Counted from the first letter of the stretch, positions 35,766 to 44,870 are shown. The stretch: DNA of 45,937 nt from Rhodospirillaceae bacterium (GCA_018660265.1 JABJKS010000069.1:1-45937), one strand, 5' to 3'. The notes: generated by a model from the letters alone, not told the origin. Numbers and translations are program-made.

Positions 35766-36111
35766 AATCCATCATGTCGAGCAGGCCGACAACATTAAGT
35801 GCATCACTAATCTGGACAATGCCCCACGAACCCGGCCCTCTAACTCTTCAGTTTCATTTTTTCTTGGCGGTAAAAGAACGAAAACCGATATCGATATAAA
35901 AGTGATGGCTCCTTGATTATGAAAGCCCCTATTTGCCAATTTAGAACGGCATAATTAACATATAATAAGGTTACACTAATATTTTTTTCCGTCGTGAACA
36001 AAGAGGACGCTACCCTTTATCTTACTAGCTTATCAGTGGTATCAAGTTGGCGAGAGGGTCAAATGGGCGAGGATGGATTCGTCGAACGGTGCCATCGAGA
36101 GAGACGTTATC
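35766..36111. other. Spacer between sensor kinase and trhO, with half A-element
   Basis: A 346-bp AT-rich stretch between two divergent genes. It contains the promoter side of both, a TATAAT near 35961-35966 and the half copy A3. I see no other open reading frame or hairpin of note. Confidence 0.5.
35997..36020. repeat. A-family element, one end only (A3)
   Basis: AACAAAGAGGACGCTACCCT matches the left terminal repeat of A2. The following interior does not match, and no right end is seen before trhO. A truncated copy. Confidence 0.7.
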
Positions 36112-37035
36112 ATGCGTAAAATTTTAGTCGCGGCTCTTTATAAATTTGCGACACTTAACGACTATGTGGATTTGCAGCCTCCATTGCTTGCCAAGTGCAA
36201 AGCGGAAGGGGTTATTGGAACGCTTTTATTGGCCCGTGAAGGCATAAACGGCACAATTTCCGGCTCTGCGCAGGGGATCAAAGAGGTTCTGGACTTTATT
36301 CGCCAAGACCCGCGCTTGGCCGATCTCACGCACAAAGAATCTTTTGCCGACGAATACCCTTTCACGCGCATGAAGGTGCGGCTCAAAAAAGAGATCGTGA
36401 CCATGGGGGTTGAAAATTTAGACCCCGTTCATTCAGCGGGACACTATGTCGACGCTAAAGACTGGAATGATTTTATATCTGATCCTGATGTCATTGTCGT
36501 CGATACGCGCAATGGCTACGAGGTCGAAATTGGCACCTTCAAAGGCGCAATCGATCCCAAAACCACATCCTTTCGGGAATTCCCGAAGTGGGTAAGGGAA
36601 AGCGGCCTGCTTGATACGAAAAAGAAAGTTGCCATGTTTTGCACCGGTGGCATCCGGTGTGAAAAATCAACTGCTTTTATGCGTCAACAAGGTGTTGAGG
36701 AAGTGTACCATCTTAAAGACGGCATCCTAAAGTATCTCGAAACGATCCCGGTGGAGGAAAGTCTTTGGCAGGGGGATTGTTTTGTTTTTGACGAACGGGT
36801 CTCGGTCGGTCACGGGCTTGTCCAAGGCACCTACGGGATGTGCTACGGTTGCGGCCATGCCATAGATGAGGAAGATAAAAATTCTCCCTTGTATGAGCCC
36901 GGTGTCTGTTGCCCAAAATGTCATGATAAATTGTCGGTAGATCAAAAAAGCCGTTTTGCCGAACGGCAAAAACAAATTGATCTGGCAAAGGCCCGTGGTG
37001 ATGTGCTCTTAGGGCAAGCTGTAGCGGTCGAATAG
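36112..37035 (+). CDS. trhO: tRNA uridine 5-oxyacetic-acid precursor hydroxylase, rhodanese type (TrhO/YceA)
   Basis: 307 residues from the ATG at 36112. An N-terminal ferredoxin-like part ([14 protein letters not shown], 38-51) is followed by the rhodanese domain with catalytic Cys177 in [14 protein letters not shown]-terminal Cys cluster is CYGCGHAID and CCPKCHDK. TrhO hydroxylates U34 of certain tRNAs in an oxygen-dependent way. It is the first gene of a three-gene unit with a GST and a cupin protein. The AT-rich codon use differs from the GC-rich flanks, suggesting transfer. Confidence 0.93.
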   Translation: MRKILVAALYKFATLNDYVDLQPPLLAKCKAEGVIGTLLLAREGINGTISGSAQGIKEVLDFIRQDPRLADLTHKESFADEYPFTRMKVRLKKEIVTMGVENLDPVHSAGHYVDAKDWNDFISDPDVIVVDTRNGYEVEIGTFKGAIDPKTTSFREFPKWVRESGLLDTKKKVAMFCTGGIRCEKSTAFMRQQGVEEVYHLKDGILKYLETIPVEESLWQGDCFVFDERVSVGHGLVQGTYGMCYGCGHAIDEEDKNSPLYEPGVCCPKCHDKLSVDQKSRFAERQKQIDLAKARGDVLLGQAVAVE

Positions 37036-37044
37036 CAAACTGAT

Positions 37045-37719
37045 ATGAATTCTCTTTCCCATCCAGTTTTATACACATTTCGCAGATGCCCCTATGCGAT
37101 GCGCGCAAGAATGGCGTTAAGCATTAGCAAACAAACCTGTGAAGTCCGAGAATTGGTATTGCGGAATAAGCCAACCCAGATGCTTGAAATTTCTCCCAAG
37201 GGTACCGTGCCTGTGCTGCAAACAAGGGAGGGCCAAGTTATTGAAGAGAGCCTGGAGGTCATGCTCTGGGCGCTCCGGCAAAATGATCCGGAATATTGGC
37301 TGCTGCCTGAACAACCTGAACAACTGCCTGAACGGGGGGATGAATTTTCTATGTTGGATCTGATTGGGCGTTGCGAGGTTGAATTTAAGCCCCACTTGGA
37401 TCGCTACAAATATGCCAACCGATATCATGGGGTCAATCCAATTGACCACCGCACAAAAGCAGAAGATTTTATCGCTGAATTAGATAATCGCCTGCGCAAT
37501 GGTATATGGCTTTTTGGCAGCCGCCCGGCCCTGGCCGATTATGCCATCGCGCCCTTTATCCGACAGTTTGCGAACACTGACGTCGCGTGGTTTTCACAGG
37601 CACCTTACCCATATCTACACAAATGGCTAAATCAAATTTTAGTATCAGAGCCTTTTTTATCGATCATGGAAAAGTTACCTGTATGGAAACCTGGTGACCA
37701 GATCACCTATCGATATTAA
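37045..37719 (+). CDS. Glutathione S-transferase family protein
   Basis: 224 residues. The N-terminal thioredoxin fold has FRRCPYAMRARMAL, with a CPYA redox-type motif, and the SPKGTVPVLQ and IEESLEVM glutathione contacts. The C-terminal all-helical domain follows. The CPYA motif suggests a thiol-transferase or reductase role rather than simple conjugation. It starts 9 bp after trhO and its stop overlaps the next start (TAATG). Confidence 0.9.
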   Translation: MNSLSHPVLYTFRRCPYAMRARMALSISKQTCEVRELVLRNKPTQMLEISPKGTVPVLQTREGQVIEESLEVMLWALRQNDPEYWLLPEQPEQLPERGDEFSMLDLIGRCEVEFKPHLDRYKYANRYHGVNPIDHRTKAEDFIAELDNRLRNGIWLFGSRPALADYAIAPFIRQFANTDVAWFSQAPYPYLHKWLNQILVSEPFLSIMEKLPVWKPGDQITYRY

Positions 37720-38255
37720 TGAGCCCCATGTTCATTTTGAAAGACTTTATCTCAGACAGTTTAAGCGCGGCGAACGCATCGGATCCGGTGGCGGCATTAA
37801 TGGATCTGTTACGCGAAACCGTGGGGCGAGCTGATGCGCTTTTGACGGCACTGCCTGAGACCGATGCTGATGAAACACTGCTCCACGCCTCTGAAGGATT
37901 GACCATTTACGATATAAAACTGCCGCCAGGCATATTGTATCCACCCCACAATCATCGCATGCCTGTGGTTATAGGGTTTTATGCCGGGTGTGAGACGAAC
38001 CTGATTTACCAGGTATCTGCGGATGGGGCATTAAAACAAGTCGATCGTTTAGACTTCGAAGCCCCCACCGTCACGATATTGGAGAGAGATGTCATTCACG
38101 CCATAACCAATTTCGGTGACACACCATCGCGCGCCATCCACTATTATCTAGGCGATCTATTAGAGGTCGAGCGAGACCTTTGGAATCCCGCTTCGGGCCA
38201 AAAGGGCCCCTTCGACAACGATAACTATTTCGGCTTTGCGACGTCCAACCAATGA
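37719..38255 (+). CDS. Cupin-fold protein, cysteine-dioxygenase-like
   Basis: 178 residues. A double-stranded beta helix with metal-binding His77 and His79 (YPPHNHRMPVV) and His127 (RDVIHAITNFG), in the layout of cysteine-dioxygenase-like and other metal-dependent cupins. The third motif residue and a partner Tyr are not certain, so the activity is unknown. Its ATG overlaps the GST stop, so the two are translated together. AT-rich, like trhO and GST. Confidence 0.8.
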   Translation: MSPMFILKDFISDSLSAANASDPVAALMDLLRETVGRADALLTALPETDADETLLHASEGLTIYDIKLPPGILYPPHNHRMPVVIGFYAGCETNLIYQVSADGALKQVDRLDFEAPTVTILERDVIHAITNFGDTPSRAIHYYLGDLLEVERDLWNPASGQKGPFDNDNYFGFATSNQ

Positions 38256-38257
38256 TC

Positions 38258-38312
38258 CGTGGTGTCGCATCATCGCCATTTTTCTGTTAATTGAGTGCAC
38301 TGAAATCGCACT
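38258..38312. repeat. R-family repeat, right-half copy (R3)
   Basis: CATCGCCATTTTTCTGTTAA followed by TTGAGTGCACTG matches the last 50 bases of R1 in the same orientation. It follows the cupin gene within a few bases. Confidence 0.65.
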
Positions 38313-38364
38313 GAAACCGTCACTGAAATCCACAAAATGTACAGACAACGGATCAGACTTACCC

Positions 38365-39237
38365 TCAGTTCCGGCGCGCAAGAAAGCGACAACCGCCGAG
38401 CTCGCCCGTTTTGACCAGGCCCACGAAGTGATCATAGGCGTTGTCCCATTTCTCGAAATGAGCGGCACCGAAATGAGCCACCGTCTGGCTTCGTAGGCTG
38501 CGGTACATGGCGAGACGGGCGACAAGAATTTCCGCCCAATGTTCGCTCACATCCTGCATCTCCATCACTTTGCATCCTTCGCGCTCGAGTAACCGACCGT
38601 AACCAGCTTGTGTTTCGAGTTCCGTGAACATCATTTCGTTCTGCAACCTATCGCGCGCTTGGTCGGTCATGCGGTCCCGTTTTACGATATCCGTGAAGGC
38701 CATCCGGCCACCGGTTTTCAGAACCCGGACACATTCATTCACGAGCTTGGATTTTTTCGGGATGTGACAAAAGGCCTCCTGGCTGATTACGACGTCGAAC
38801 GAGCGATCAGGAAAGTGATTGTCCAGCGCATTGGCGCACTGAAACGTCACGCGATCGCTTAGGCCGACCATCTCGGTCAGACGGATCGCACCCGCAACCC
38901 TGCTTTCAGTGAGATCTATGCCGGTGACGCGGCAACCATAATTGTGGGCCTGATAACGGGCCGGCCCTCCCATGCCGCTGCAAACGTCGAGAAGGTGACA
39001 GTTTTCATCGAGACCGGCGAGGCGCGCCAGCTCGTCATTCGCCTCGACACCACCGAAATGGTCCTGGTCATAATTCTGCAGGATATCTTCAGATAGCTGA
39101 GAGGTATCGACATCGTCCTGCTCGAGCTTTTCGAGTATCTGCTGCTCGTTGATGGGATGTACGTCGTACCATTCAGAGACGACTTCTATGTGGGAATCCT
39201 GAGCCAGGGGAAAGCTCCTTTGTTCCTCTAAACACAC
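38365..39237 (-). CDS. Class I SAM-dependent methyltransferase (sarcosine/dimethylglycine-type)
   Basis: About 290 residues. The SAM-binding motif I is HLLDVCSGMGGPARY (81-95), with GIDLTES as the acidic post-I turn, VVISQEAFCHI as motif IV and LKTGGRMAFTDIV as motif VI. The front YDVHPINEQQILEKL resembles glycine-sarcosine and dimethylglycine methyltransferases, but betaine synthesis cannot be claimed. The start codon is uncertain: GTG 39237 is used, as no ATG lies near. It is bracketed by repeats R3 and A2. Confidence 0.85.
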   Translation of the reverse strand: MCLEEQRSFPLAQDSHIEVVSEWYDVHPINEQQILEKLEQDDVDTSQLSEDILQNYDQDHFGGVEANDELARLAGLDENCHLLDVCSGMGGPARYQAHNYGCRVTGIDLTESRVAGAIRLTEMVGLSDRVTFQCANALDNHFPDRSFDVVISQEAFCHIPKKSKLVNECVRVLKTGGRMAFTDIVKRDRMTDQARDRLQNEMMFTELETQAGYGRLLEREGCKVMEMQDVSEHWAEILVARLAMYRSLRSQTVAHFGAAHFEKWDNAYDHFVGLVKTGELGGCRFLARRN

Positions 39238-39287
39238 TTGGCAAGCATAACTCTATTAGCCGTAACGGGTCCAGCATGGATATCACG

Positions 39288-39382
39288 AACAAAGAGGACG
39301 CTACCCTTTAGCTGAAAAATTTACTATTTTACCGATGATTCTAAGAGAACCATACGACATAAAGGGTAGTGTCCCATTTGTT
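39288..39382. repeat. A-family palindromic element, full copy (A2)
   Basis: 95 bp, with AACAAAGAGGACGCTACCC at the left and its near-complement at the right. It shares with A1 the interior CTGAAAAATTT and GAACCATACGACATAAAGGG. Confidence 0.82.
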
Positions 39383-39440
39383 TCGAGAAAAGAAACGGCA
39401 GCCCGAAGACTGCCGCTCTCTAGTCTGTGTGCAATTCGAG

Positions 39441-40070
39441 TTAGGCAGCTTTTGACTTGCGTCTGCGACGCATGGCACCAAGGCCACCAAGTCCTGCTAA
39501 AGCGCCAAGGAAGAGCGGAAGAGCAGAGGGAAGTGGGACCGTGCTGGGGGTGGGGAGGAGGTCGAAGGAGCGAGAGCTACTCGGAAAGCCCGGGCCGCCG
39601 ACGACCGAAAGTCCGTTGAGACCTGTAATAGACAAGTCGGCACCCCCCTCAATTGGACCCGACAAGAGGTTAAGTATGATGGTGGCGATCCGCTCCCCGT
39701 CGGATAAGCCGGCACCGTAGCTGAAAGTGTATTCTACAGCAGTAGAACTCCCCACCATGGAAATTGTGGAGCCACCAACGGGGTCGTGACGTCCGGTAAT
39801 TGAGCTGATTTCGAGCTCTGCTACGTCCAGAATATCGACATCGAACCTATACAGTACGCCAGCTTCACCGCCGGTCGCGTCGTTGTTGTCATATAAAATA
39901 TCGTAAGATAAAGGGGCAAAAATATCGAGCACCCCGTCGGCGTTCGTGTCGGTAATGCTGCCGCCGCCGGTCTGAACCAGAATAATGGAAGCATGGGCGG
40001 AATACTTTGGTGCTCCTAATGTTGCTACAATTATAAATATTACAGTCGCGAGTATTTGCCTTATACGCAT
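39441..40070 (-). CDS. Exported protein with VPLPA-CTERM sorting tail
   Basis: 209 residues. A signal peptide (about 1-27, cut near SAHA) is followed by a beta-rich Gly/Ser-rich region (about 30-175). The tail at 178-209 has the VPLPSALPLFLGALAG motif, a membrane helix and an Arg/Lys end (RRRRKSK). This is the exosortase-recognised VPLPA-CTERM signal, which implies a surface or extracellular-matrix protein and an exosortase elsewhere in the genome. GAGG is found upstream of the ATG. No function beyond sorting is visible. Confidence 0.88.
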   Translation of the reverse strand: MRIRQILATVIFIIVATLGAPKYSAHASIILVQTGGGSITDTNADGVLDIFAPLSYDILYDNNDATGGEAGVLYRFDVDILDVAELEISSITGRHDPVGGSTISMVGSSTAVEYTFSYGAGLSDGERIATIILNLLSGPIEGGADLSITGLNGLSVVGGPGFPSSSRSFDLLPTPSTVPLPSALPLFLGALAGLGGLGAMRRRRKSKAA

Positions 40071-40175
40071 GTGTTTGTTCCTCTAATGATGATAGGACGG
40101 TCTGCTCCCAATAACAGCGCATCCTAAAAAGTGAATTTCAATCCAAAAGCATATCTGCAACGAAGAGGTACGTAC

Positions 40176-40208
40176 TTGCAATTATCTTGCAATTATCGTG
40201 CAATTATC
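40176..40208. repeat. Tandem array of 11-mers (3 copies)
   Basis: TTGCAATTATC, TTGCAATTATC and GTGCAATTATC, adjacent. Only one base differs. Confidence 0.9.
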
Positions 40209-40248
40209 CCTGACGAGAATGGCAATGTAATTCGGCGACCCAACGGCA

Positions 40249-40304
40249 ATGCTACAAAGGGGATGCTACAAAGGGGATGCTACAAAGGGGATGCTACAAA
40301 GGGG
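40249..40304. repeat. Tandem array of 14-mers (4 identical copies)
   Basis: ATGCTACAAAGGGG repeated four times without a mismatch, followed by TCGCTACCCTT, an A-type end. Identity points to recent slippage or unequal exchange. There are no spacers, so it is not a CRISPR. Confidence 0.93.
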
Positions 40305-40328
40305 TCGCTACCCTTGAAATTACGCCAA

Positions 40329-40350
40329 TTGCGGTGACAGTGCATTTAGT
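40329..40350. repeat. R-family end only (R4)
   Basis: GGTGACAGTGCATTTAGTTG matches the terminal sequence of R1. It is a short remnant. Confidence 0.5.
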
Positions 40351-40470
40351 TGATCTGTTGCGCTGCATCGCAGCGCGCCCCACCGCATCACCGCTTTCAA
40401 AAGCAACCTGCCTCCAGCATAATGTGGCCAAGAACTATAAATTATAAACGGTCACTGGGAGTAATCGCGC

Positions 40471-41967
40471 ATGTCTGATTTTGATGTCATTGTTGTGGGG
40501 GCGGGGAATGCGGCGCTCGCCGCTGCTAATTCGGCCCGCGAACAGGGGGCCGAACGGGTCCTGGTGCTGGAGAAGGCACCTGAGAAGGATCGCGGCGGCA
40601 ATACCCATTTTTCGGGCGGCATGTTGCGCATTGCCTATGGTCAGCCGGAGGCGTTGCGGACGCTGGTGCCTGATGCGGAGGTTGAGCTGCCGGGCTTTTT
40701 CAAAGATGTGCCGACCTATACGGAAGACGAGATGATGGCAGACCTGATGCGGGTCACTGCCGGCAAGACGGACCAGATGCTGGCGAAAATCCTGATCTCC
40801 AAATCCTACGAGACCATTTGCTGGATGCATGACTACGGCGGCATCCCGATGGAGCCTGCGGTCAGCCTCTCTGCCATTCGGGTTGGTAACGAGGTGCGCT
40901 GGCAAAAGGGTGCCATCGTCCGCGCCCTGCACGAAGGCGTCGGCCTGTCCAATCACTGGTTCAAAAAGTCTGAGGAGAACAACATCACCGTCCGCTACGG
41001 CGTCGGCGCGGTGGAGTTGTTGCAGGATGAGGACGGCACGGTTGTCGGCGTGCTGGCCAACACCGGTGAGACGTTGGAGGAGATTACGGCAGATGCGGTC
41101 GTCCTGGGCTGTGGCGGGTTTGAGGCCAATGCCCAGATGCGGGCGCAGTATCTGGGCGCGCCGTGGGATCATGCCAAGGTGCGCGGTACCGCCTATAACC
41201 AGGGCGACGGCCTGCGCATGGCCTTGGATATTGGCGCCCTGCCCTGGGGGCAATGGAGCGGTCGGCATTCCACCCCCATTTCCAACGAATGGCCGGATTT
41301 TGCCGATCGGGAACGCACGGACCGCAGCAATCGCCTCTCCTTCCCCTACAGCGTCATGCTCAATCGTGAGGGCAAACGATTTTTGGATGAAGGCGAAGAC
41401 GTGGGCATGTACACCTATGCCAAATATGGTGGCCGCATCCTGCAGGAAACAGGCGCCCTGGCCTGGCAGATCTTCGACCAACAGACCGTTGATTTGCTGG
41501 AGCCGCGATATAGCACCTCCGACCCGATCACTGCCAACACCCTGGCCGAGTTGGTGGAGCAGTTGGACGTGGATGACAAGGCCCAGGCCCTGCGCACCTT
41601 GGAAGAATACAACGCCGCCGTGCCTGCATCCGGTTCTAACGACGGCTTTGACCCAACGCAAAAGGACGGCCTGTCATCCAACGGCCTGTCGCCCGAAAAG
41701 AGCAACTGGGCCACCCGCCTGGATCAACCCCCCTACCTGGCCTATTCCGCGACGGGGGGCATTACCTTTACCTTCGGTGCCTTGAAGATCGACGAGAACG
41801 CCCGCGTTATCGGCACGGACTGGCGGCCCATCAAGGGACTGTTCGCCTGTGGCGAAATGGTCGGCGGGTTGTTCCACATCAACTATCCCGGCGGCACCGG
41901 CCTGACCTCGGGCGCAGTGTTCGGCAGGATCGCCGGTGCCAGCGCCGCACGGGGTGCGGGGGGTTAA
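40471..41967 (+). CDS. FAD-dependent tricarballylate dehydrogenase-like protein (TcuA-like)
   Basis: 498 residues of the fumarate-reductase/TcuA flavoprotein family. FAD-binding VIVVGAGNAALAAANSAREQ is at 6-25, with RGGNTHFSGGMLR at about 47-60 and GGIPMEPAVSLS further on. The C-terminal FACGEMVGGLFHINYPGGTG closes the FAD site. In TcuA the reaction is tricarballylate to cis-aconitate. Its neighbour is a PrpF-family isomerase 6 bp downstream, which fits an aconitate-like product. The name is by family; the exact substrate could differ. Confidence 0.85.
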   Translation: MSDFDVIVVGAGNAALAAANSAREQGAERVLVLEKAPEKDRGGNTHFSGGMLRIAYGQPEALRTLVPDAEVELPGFFKDVPTYTEDEMMADLMRVTAGKTDQMLAKILISKSYETICWMHDYGGIPMEPAVSLSAIRVGNEVRWQKGAIVRALHEGVGLSNHWFKKSEENNITVRYGVGAVELLQDEDGTVVGVLANTGETLEEITADAVVLGCGGFEANAQMRAQYLGAPWDHAKVRGTAYNQGDGLRMALDIGALPWGQWSGRHSTPISNEWPDFADRERTDRSNRLSFPYSVMLNREGKRFLDEGEDVGMYTYAKYGGRILQETGALAWQIFDQQTVDLLEPRYSTSDPITANTLAELVEQLDVDDKAQALRTLEEYNAAVPASGSNDGFDPTQKDGLSSNGLSPEKSNWATRLDQPPYLAYSATGGITFTFGALKIDENARVIGTDWRPIKGLFACGEMVGGLFHINYPGGTGLTSGAVFGRIAGASAARGAGG

Positions 41968-41973
41968 GGAACT

Positions 41974-43158
41974 ATGACCCAGCGACGGATACCGGCGGCC
42001 TTTATTCGCGGCGGCACCTCTAAGGGGGTGTTTTTCCATGCACGGGATTTGCCGGATGATCTGGACGGTCGCAACGCCATCTTCCTGGCTGCCATTGGCA
42101 GCCCGGACCCCTACGGGCGGCAGCTTGACGGCATGGGCGGGGGCATTTCTTCGCTGTCCAAGGTCGTGGTGATCGAACCTTCCGCGCGCCCCGGCATCGA
42201 TGTGGATTACACCTTTGGACAAGTGGTGGTCGATGCCCCTGCCGTCGACTATGGCGCAACCTGCGGCAATCTATCATCCGCCGTCGGTCCCTTCGCGGTG
42301 GATGACGGTTTGGTGTCTGTAGGGGATGGGGCGGATGGGGAGGCCGTGGAGGTTATGATCCGGGTCCACAACACCAATACGGACAAGGTGTTTGAGGCCC
42401 GGTTTATGGTGGCGGACGGCCAGGCGGTCAGCACAGGCGATTTCGTTATCCCCGGTGTGGCCGGAACGGCAGCGCGGATACAGCTGGATTTCCTCGATCC
42501 CGCAGGCTCCCGCACGGGCAAACTGTTTCCCTCAGGCCAGGTCAATGACCGGGTACGGCTGGCCGATGGCGGGGAGGTCGAAATCTGCTGCATGGACGCC
42601 ACCACACCCTGCGTCTTTGTCGCTGCCACAGACCTGGGCCTAGCGGCCACGGAATTGCCTGGCGATCTGGAGGCCCTGAACGATGTTCTGGCCCGGTTGG
42701 AAGAAATTCGTGCCCTGGCCGGTGTTCGAATGGGTTTGGGTGATACCGCAGCGGCGATCTCTGCCACATCGCGGGCCAGCCCGAAAATAGCCATGGTCGG
42801 CCCGGCCAAGGATATGGCCTTGTTGGATGGCAGCACCTTGAAGGCCGAGGACATGGACCTGGCCGTGCGCATGATCTCCATGGGCCAGCCGCACCGAGCC
42901 GTACCGTTGACGGGGGGTATGTGCCTGTCCGTCGCCGCCAGCCTGCCCGGAACATTGGTGCATGGTTTGCGCAAACCAAAGCGCGACATGTCAGGCGGCG
43001 ATATCCGCCTGGGCACGCCATCGGGTGCCATCCCCATCGGGGCCAAGGTTCATGGCGAAGGTGAGGATGCGACGGTAGAGCGGATCACGACCTACCGCAC
43101 CTCCCGCCGTCTCATGGAAGGCCAGGTTTTGGTGCCGAATATATTGGAACCGCTCTAA
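41974..43158 (+). CDS. PrpF-family isomerase (methylaconitate / oxalomesaconate type)
   Basis: 394 residues of the PrpF fold. The starting GGTSKGVFFHARDLP is the family signature, and DYGATCGNLSSAVGPFAVDD carries the conserved Cys of the active site. MGLGDTAAAIS and LTGGMCLSVAASLPGT are further conserved parts. These enzymes move the double bond in aconitate-like acids. It follows the TcuA-like gene by 6 bp and is probably the second step of the same route. It ends 4 bp inside the convergent amidohydrolase. Confidence 0.9.
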   Translation: MTQRRIPAAFIRGGTSKGVFFHARDLPDDLDGRNAIFLAAIGSPDPYGRQLDGMGGGISSLSKVVVIEPSARPGIDVDYTFGQVVVDAPAVDYGATCGNLSSAVGPFAVDDGLVSVGDGADGEAVEVMIRVHNTNTDKVFEARFMVADGQAVSTGDFVIPGVAGTAARIQLDFLDPAGSRTGKLFPSGQVNDRVRLADGGEVEICCMDATTPCVFVAATDLGLAATELPGDLEALNDVLARLEEIRALAGVRMGLGDTAAAISATSRASPKIAMVGPAKDMALLDGSTLKAEDMDLAVRMISMGQPHRAVPLTGGMCLSVAASLPGTLVHGLRKPKRDMSGGDIRLGTPSGAIPIGAKVHGEGEDATVERITTYRTSRRLMEGQVLVPNILEPL

Positions 43159-44870
43159 TTCGGTACGGCACGGGCACCGCGCAGCAGCTGACCGGGTAAT
43201 TCGCCGGTTGCCTCGCCGCCCCGCATGACTTCGACGCCGGAGACAAATGTATGGCGATAGCCGTCCGCCTTTTGAATGATCCGCCGCCCGCCTGCGGGCA
43301 GGTCATAGACGATATGGGGACGTTGCAGGCGCAGGGCCTCAAAATCGATCAGGTTGATGTCGGCCTTATAGCCAGGCGCGATAACACCCCGGTCCAGCAG
43401 GCCGTAAGTGCGCGCTGTATCATGGGTTTGTTTGCGCACCAGAAACTCGAGTGGTAGTTTTTCGCCGCGCGTCCGATCACGGCCCCAATGGGTCAGCAAT
43501 GATGTCGGCGAAGATGCATCGCAGATAACCCCCACATGGGCGCCCGCATCCGCCACACCGCAAACGGTATTTGGATCTTCCAGCATCTCCTTCACAACTT
43601 CCAGATCGCCGGCGCAGTAATTCTCGAACGGATGCATCAACAGGGCCTGGCCGTCATTTTGCATCATCAATTCCAGCGCCAAATCGAACGGGTCGCGGCC
43701 TTGGGCCTTGGCGCGCGCCGCAATAGATTGATCGGGCGCGGGTTCGTAGTTGACCGCTGCGTCCAGCTCGAACGTTCGTTGCAGCTCGACCTCTTTGAAG
43801 TGCATGGTTTTCTCATCGGGCCGTTCCGCGATCAGGCGGTGGCGCAAATTCTCGTCATCACGCAAACGGGTGTAGCGTTCCCGTGGCGACAGAGCCGCCA
43901 TCTCCAACCAAACAGGATGGGATGTGAAGGGATGCATGGTGGCCTCCAACCCCATCATGACGCCGATGGCCCGGCTGCCCACTTGCGCCGTGACTTCCAT
44001 ACCGTCGGCGCAGGCCTGCCCCACCTGATCCAGAGTTTCCCGCCATAGATTTGGCTTTTTGTCTACCTGGACCAACAACACGGACAAGGGCCGGCCGGCA
44101 ATTTCGGCTGCGGCACGCAGTCGGGCAAAGTCACCCTCACCAAAATCCGAGTTAACTTCCAATACCCCCGCATCGGCCCGGCGCATGGCCTGGGCCAGAC
44201 CGGTCAGCTCCGCCTCCTCCGCGCCATAGGAGGAGACCAGGCGGCCATCGGCGGCCCGATGCTTGACCGTACGAGAGGTGGTAAAGCCCAAGGCCCCCGC
44301 GTTCAGGGAGGCTTCCAATAATTCTCCCATACGCGTGATTTCCTCGTCGGTCGGATGCGCGGCGAAATCAGCCCCGCGCTCTCCCATAACATAATAACGC
44401 AAGGCCGCATGCGGCACCTGGGTACCAATATCCATGATCCTCGGCGTGGAGGCTAAAACGTCCATATAATCCTGGAAGCTTTCCCAACGAAAATCGATGC
44501 CTTCCGCCAATACGGTTTCGGGGATGTCCTCCACCCCCTCCATCAGATTGATCAGGTAAGGCTCCGTACCCGGCCTTACGGGGGCAAAACCAACACTGCA
44601 ATTACCGAATACGGCAGTGGTGACCCCGTGCCATGACGACGGTGTCAAATAGGGATCCCACGTCGCTTGCCCGTCGTAATGGGTGTGGATGTCGACCCAG
44701 CCCGGCGTTAGCAACAGGCCCTCTCCATCGATTTCCCGTTGCCCCGGGCCGACTGCGACGTCATTGGACACGGCGGCGATTGTGCCGTTGTCCACGGCCA
44801 CATCGGCCACCTTACGTTCAGCGCCGGTACCATCGATCACGGTTGCGCCGCGAATTACCAGATCATGCAT
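43155..44870 (-). CDS. N-acyl-D-amino-acid deacylase / D-aminoacylase family amidohydrolase
   Basis: 571 residues from the ATG at 44870 (GGAG 9 bases upstream). A metal-dependent amidohydrolase with His62-x-His64 (GWVDIHTHYDGQ), Cys91 in FGNCSVGFAP, and GVADAGAHVGVICD near the C-terminus, all as in D-aminoacylases. It should cleave N-acyl D-amino acids or related dihydropyrimidine-type amides. The transcript converges on PrpF (4-bp overlap) and diverges from the alpha/beta-hydrolase-fold gene. Confidence 0.9.
   Translation of the reverse strand: MHDLVIRGATVIDGTGAERKVADVAVDNGTIAAVSNDVAVGPGQREIDGEGLLLTPGWVDIHTHYDGQATWDPYLTPSSWHGVTTAVFGNCSVGFAPVRPGTEPYLINLMEGVEDIPETVLAEGIDFRWESFQDYMDVLASTPRIMDIGTQVPHAALRYYVMGERGADFAAHPTDEEITRMGELLEASLNAGALGFTTSRTVKHRAADGRLVSSYGAEEAELTGLAQAMRRADAGVLEVNSDFGEGDFARLRAAAEIAGRPLSVLLVQVDKKPNLWRETLDQVGQACADGMEVTAQVGSRAIGVMMGLEATMHPFTSHPVWLEMAALSPRERYTRLRDDENLRHRLIAERPDEKTMHFKEVELQRTFELDAAVNYEPAPDQSIAARAKAQGRDPFDLALELMMQNDGQALLMHPFENYCAGDLEVVKEMLEDPNTVCGVADAGAHVGVICDASSPTSLLTHWGRDRTRGEKLPLEFLVRKQTHDTARTYGLLDRGVIAPGYKADINLIDFEALRLQRPHIVYDLPAGGRRIIQKADGYRHTFVSGVEVMRGGEATGELPGQLLRGARAVPN

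Larger units (their letters stand above)
40071..40470. other. Repeat-rich spacer between VPLPA-CTERM gene and TcuA-like gene
   Basis: 400 bp with two tandem arrays (listed separately), an A-like end at about 40297-40315 and an R-like end at about 40329-40350. No coding sequence or clear promoter was seen. Both flanking genes read outward, so their promoters must be here. Confidence 0.6.

Noticed and set aside
40249-40304. Tandem 14-mers as a CRISPR
   Set aside because: The copies touch each other; there are no spacers and no cas genes.
40435-41661. Long open frame of 408 codons on the minus strand opposite the TcuA-like gene
   Set aside because: It lies fully opposite a clear flavoprotein with the FAD motif, and its translation has no recognisable domain. 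It is a shadow produced by GC-rich codons.
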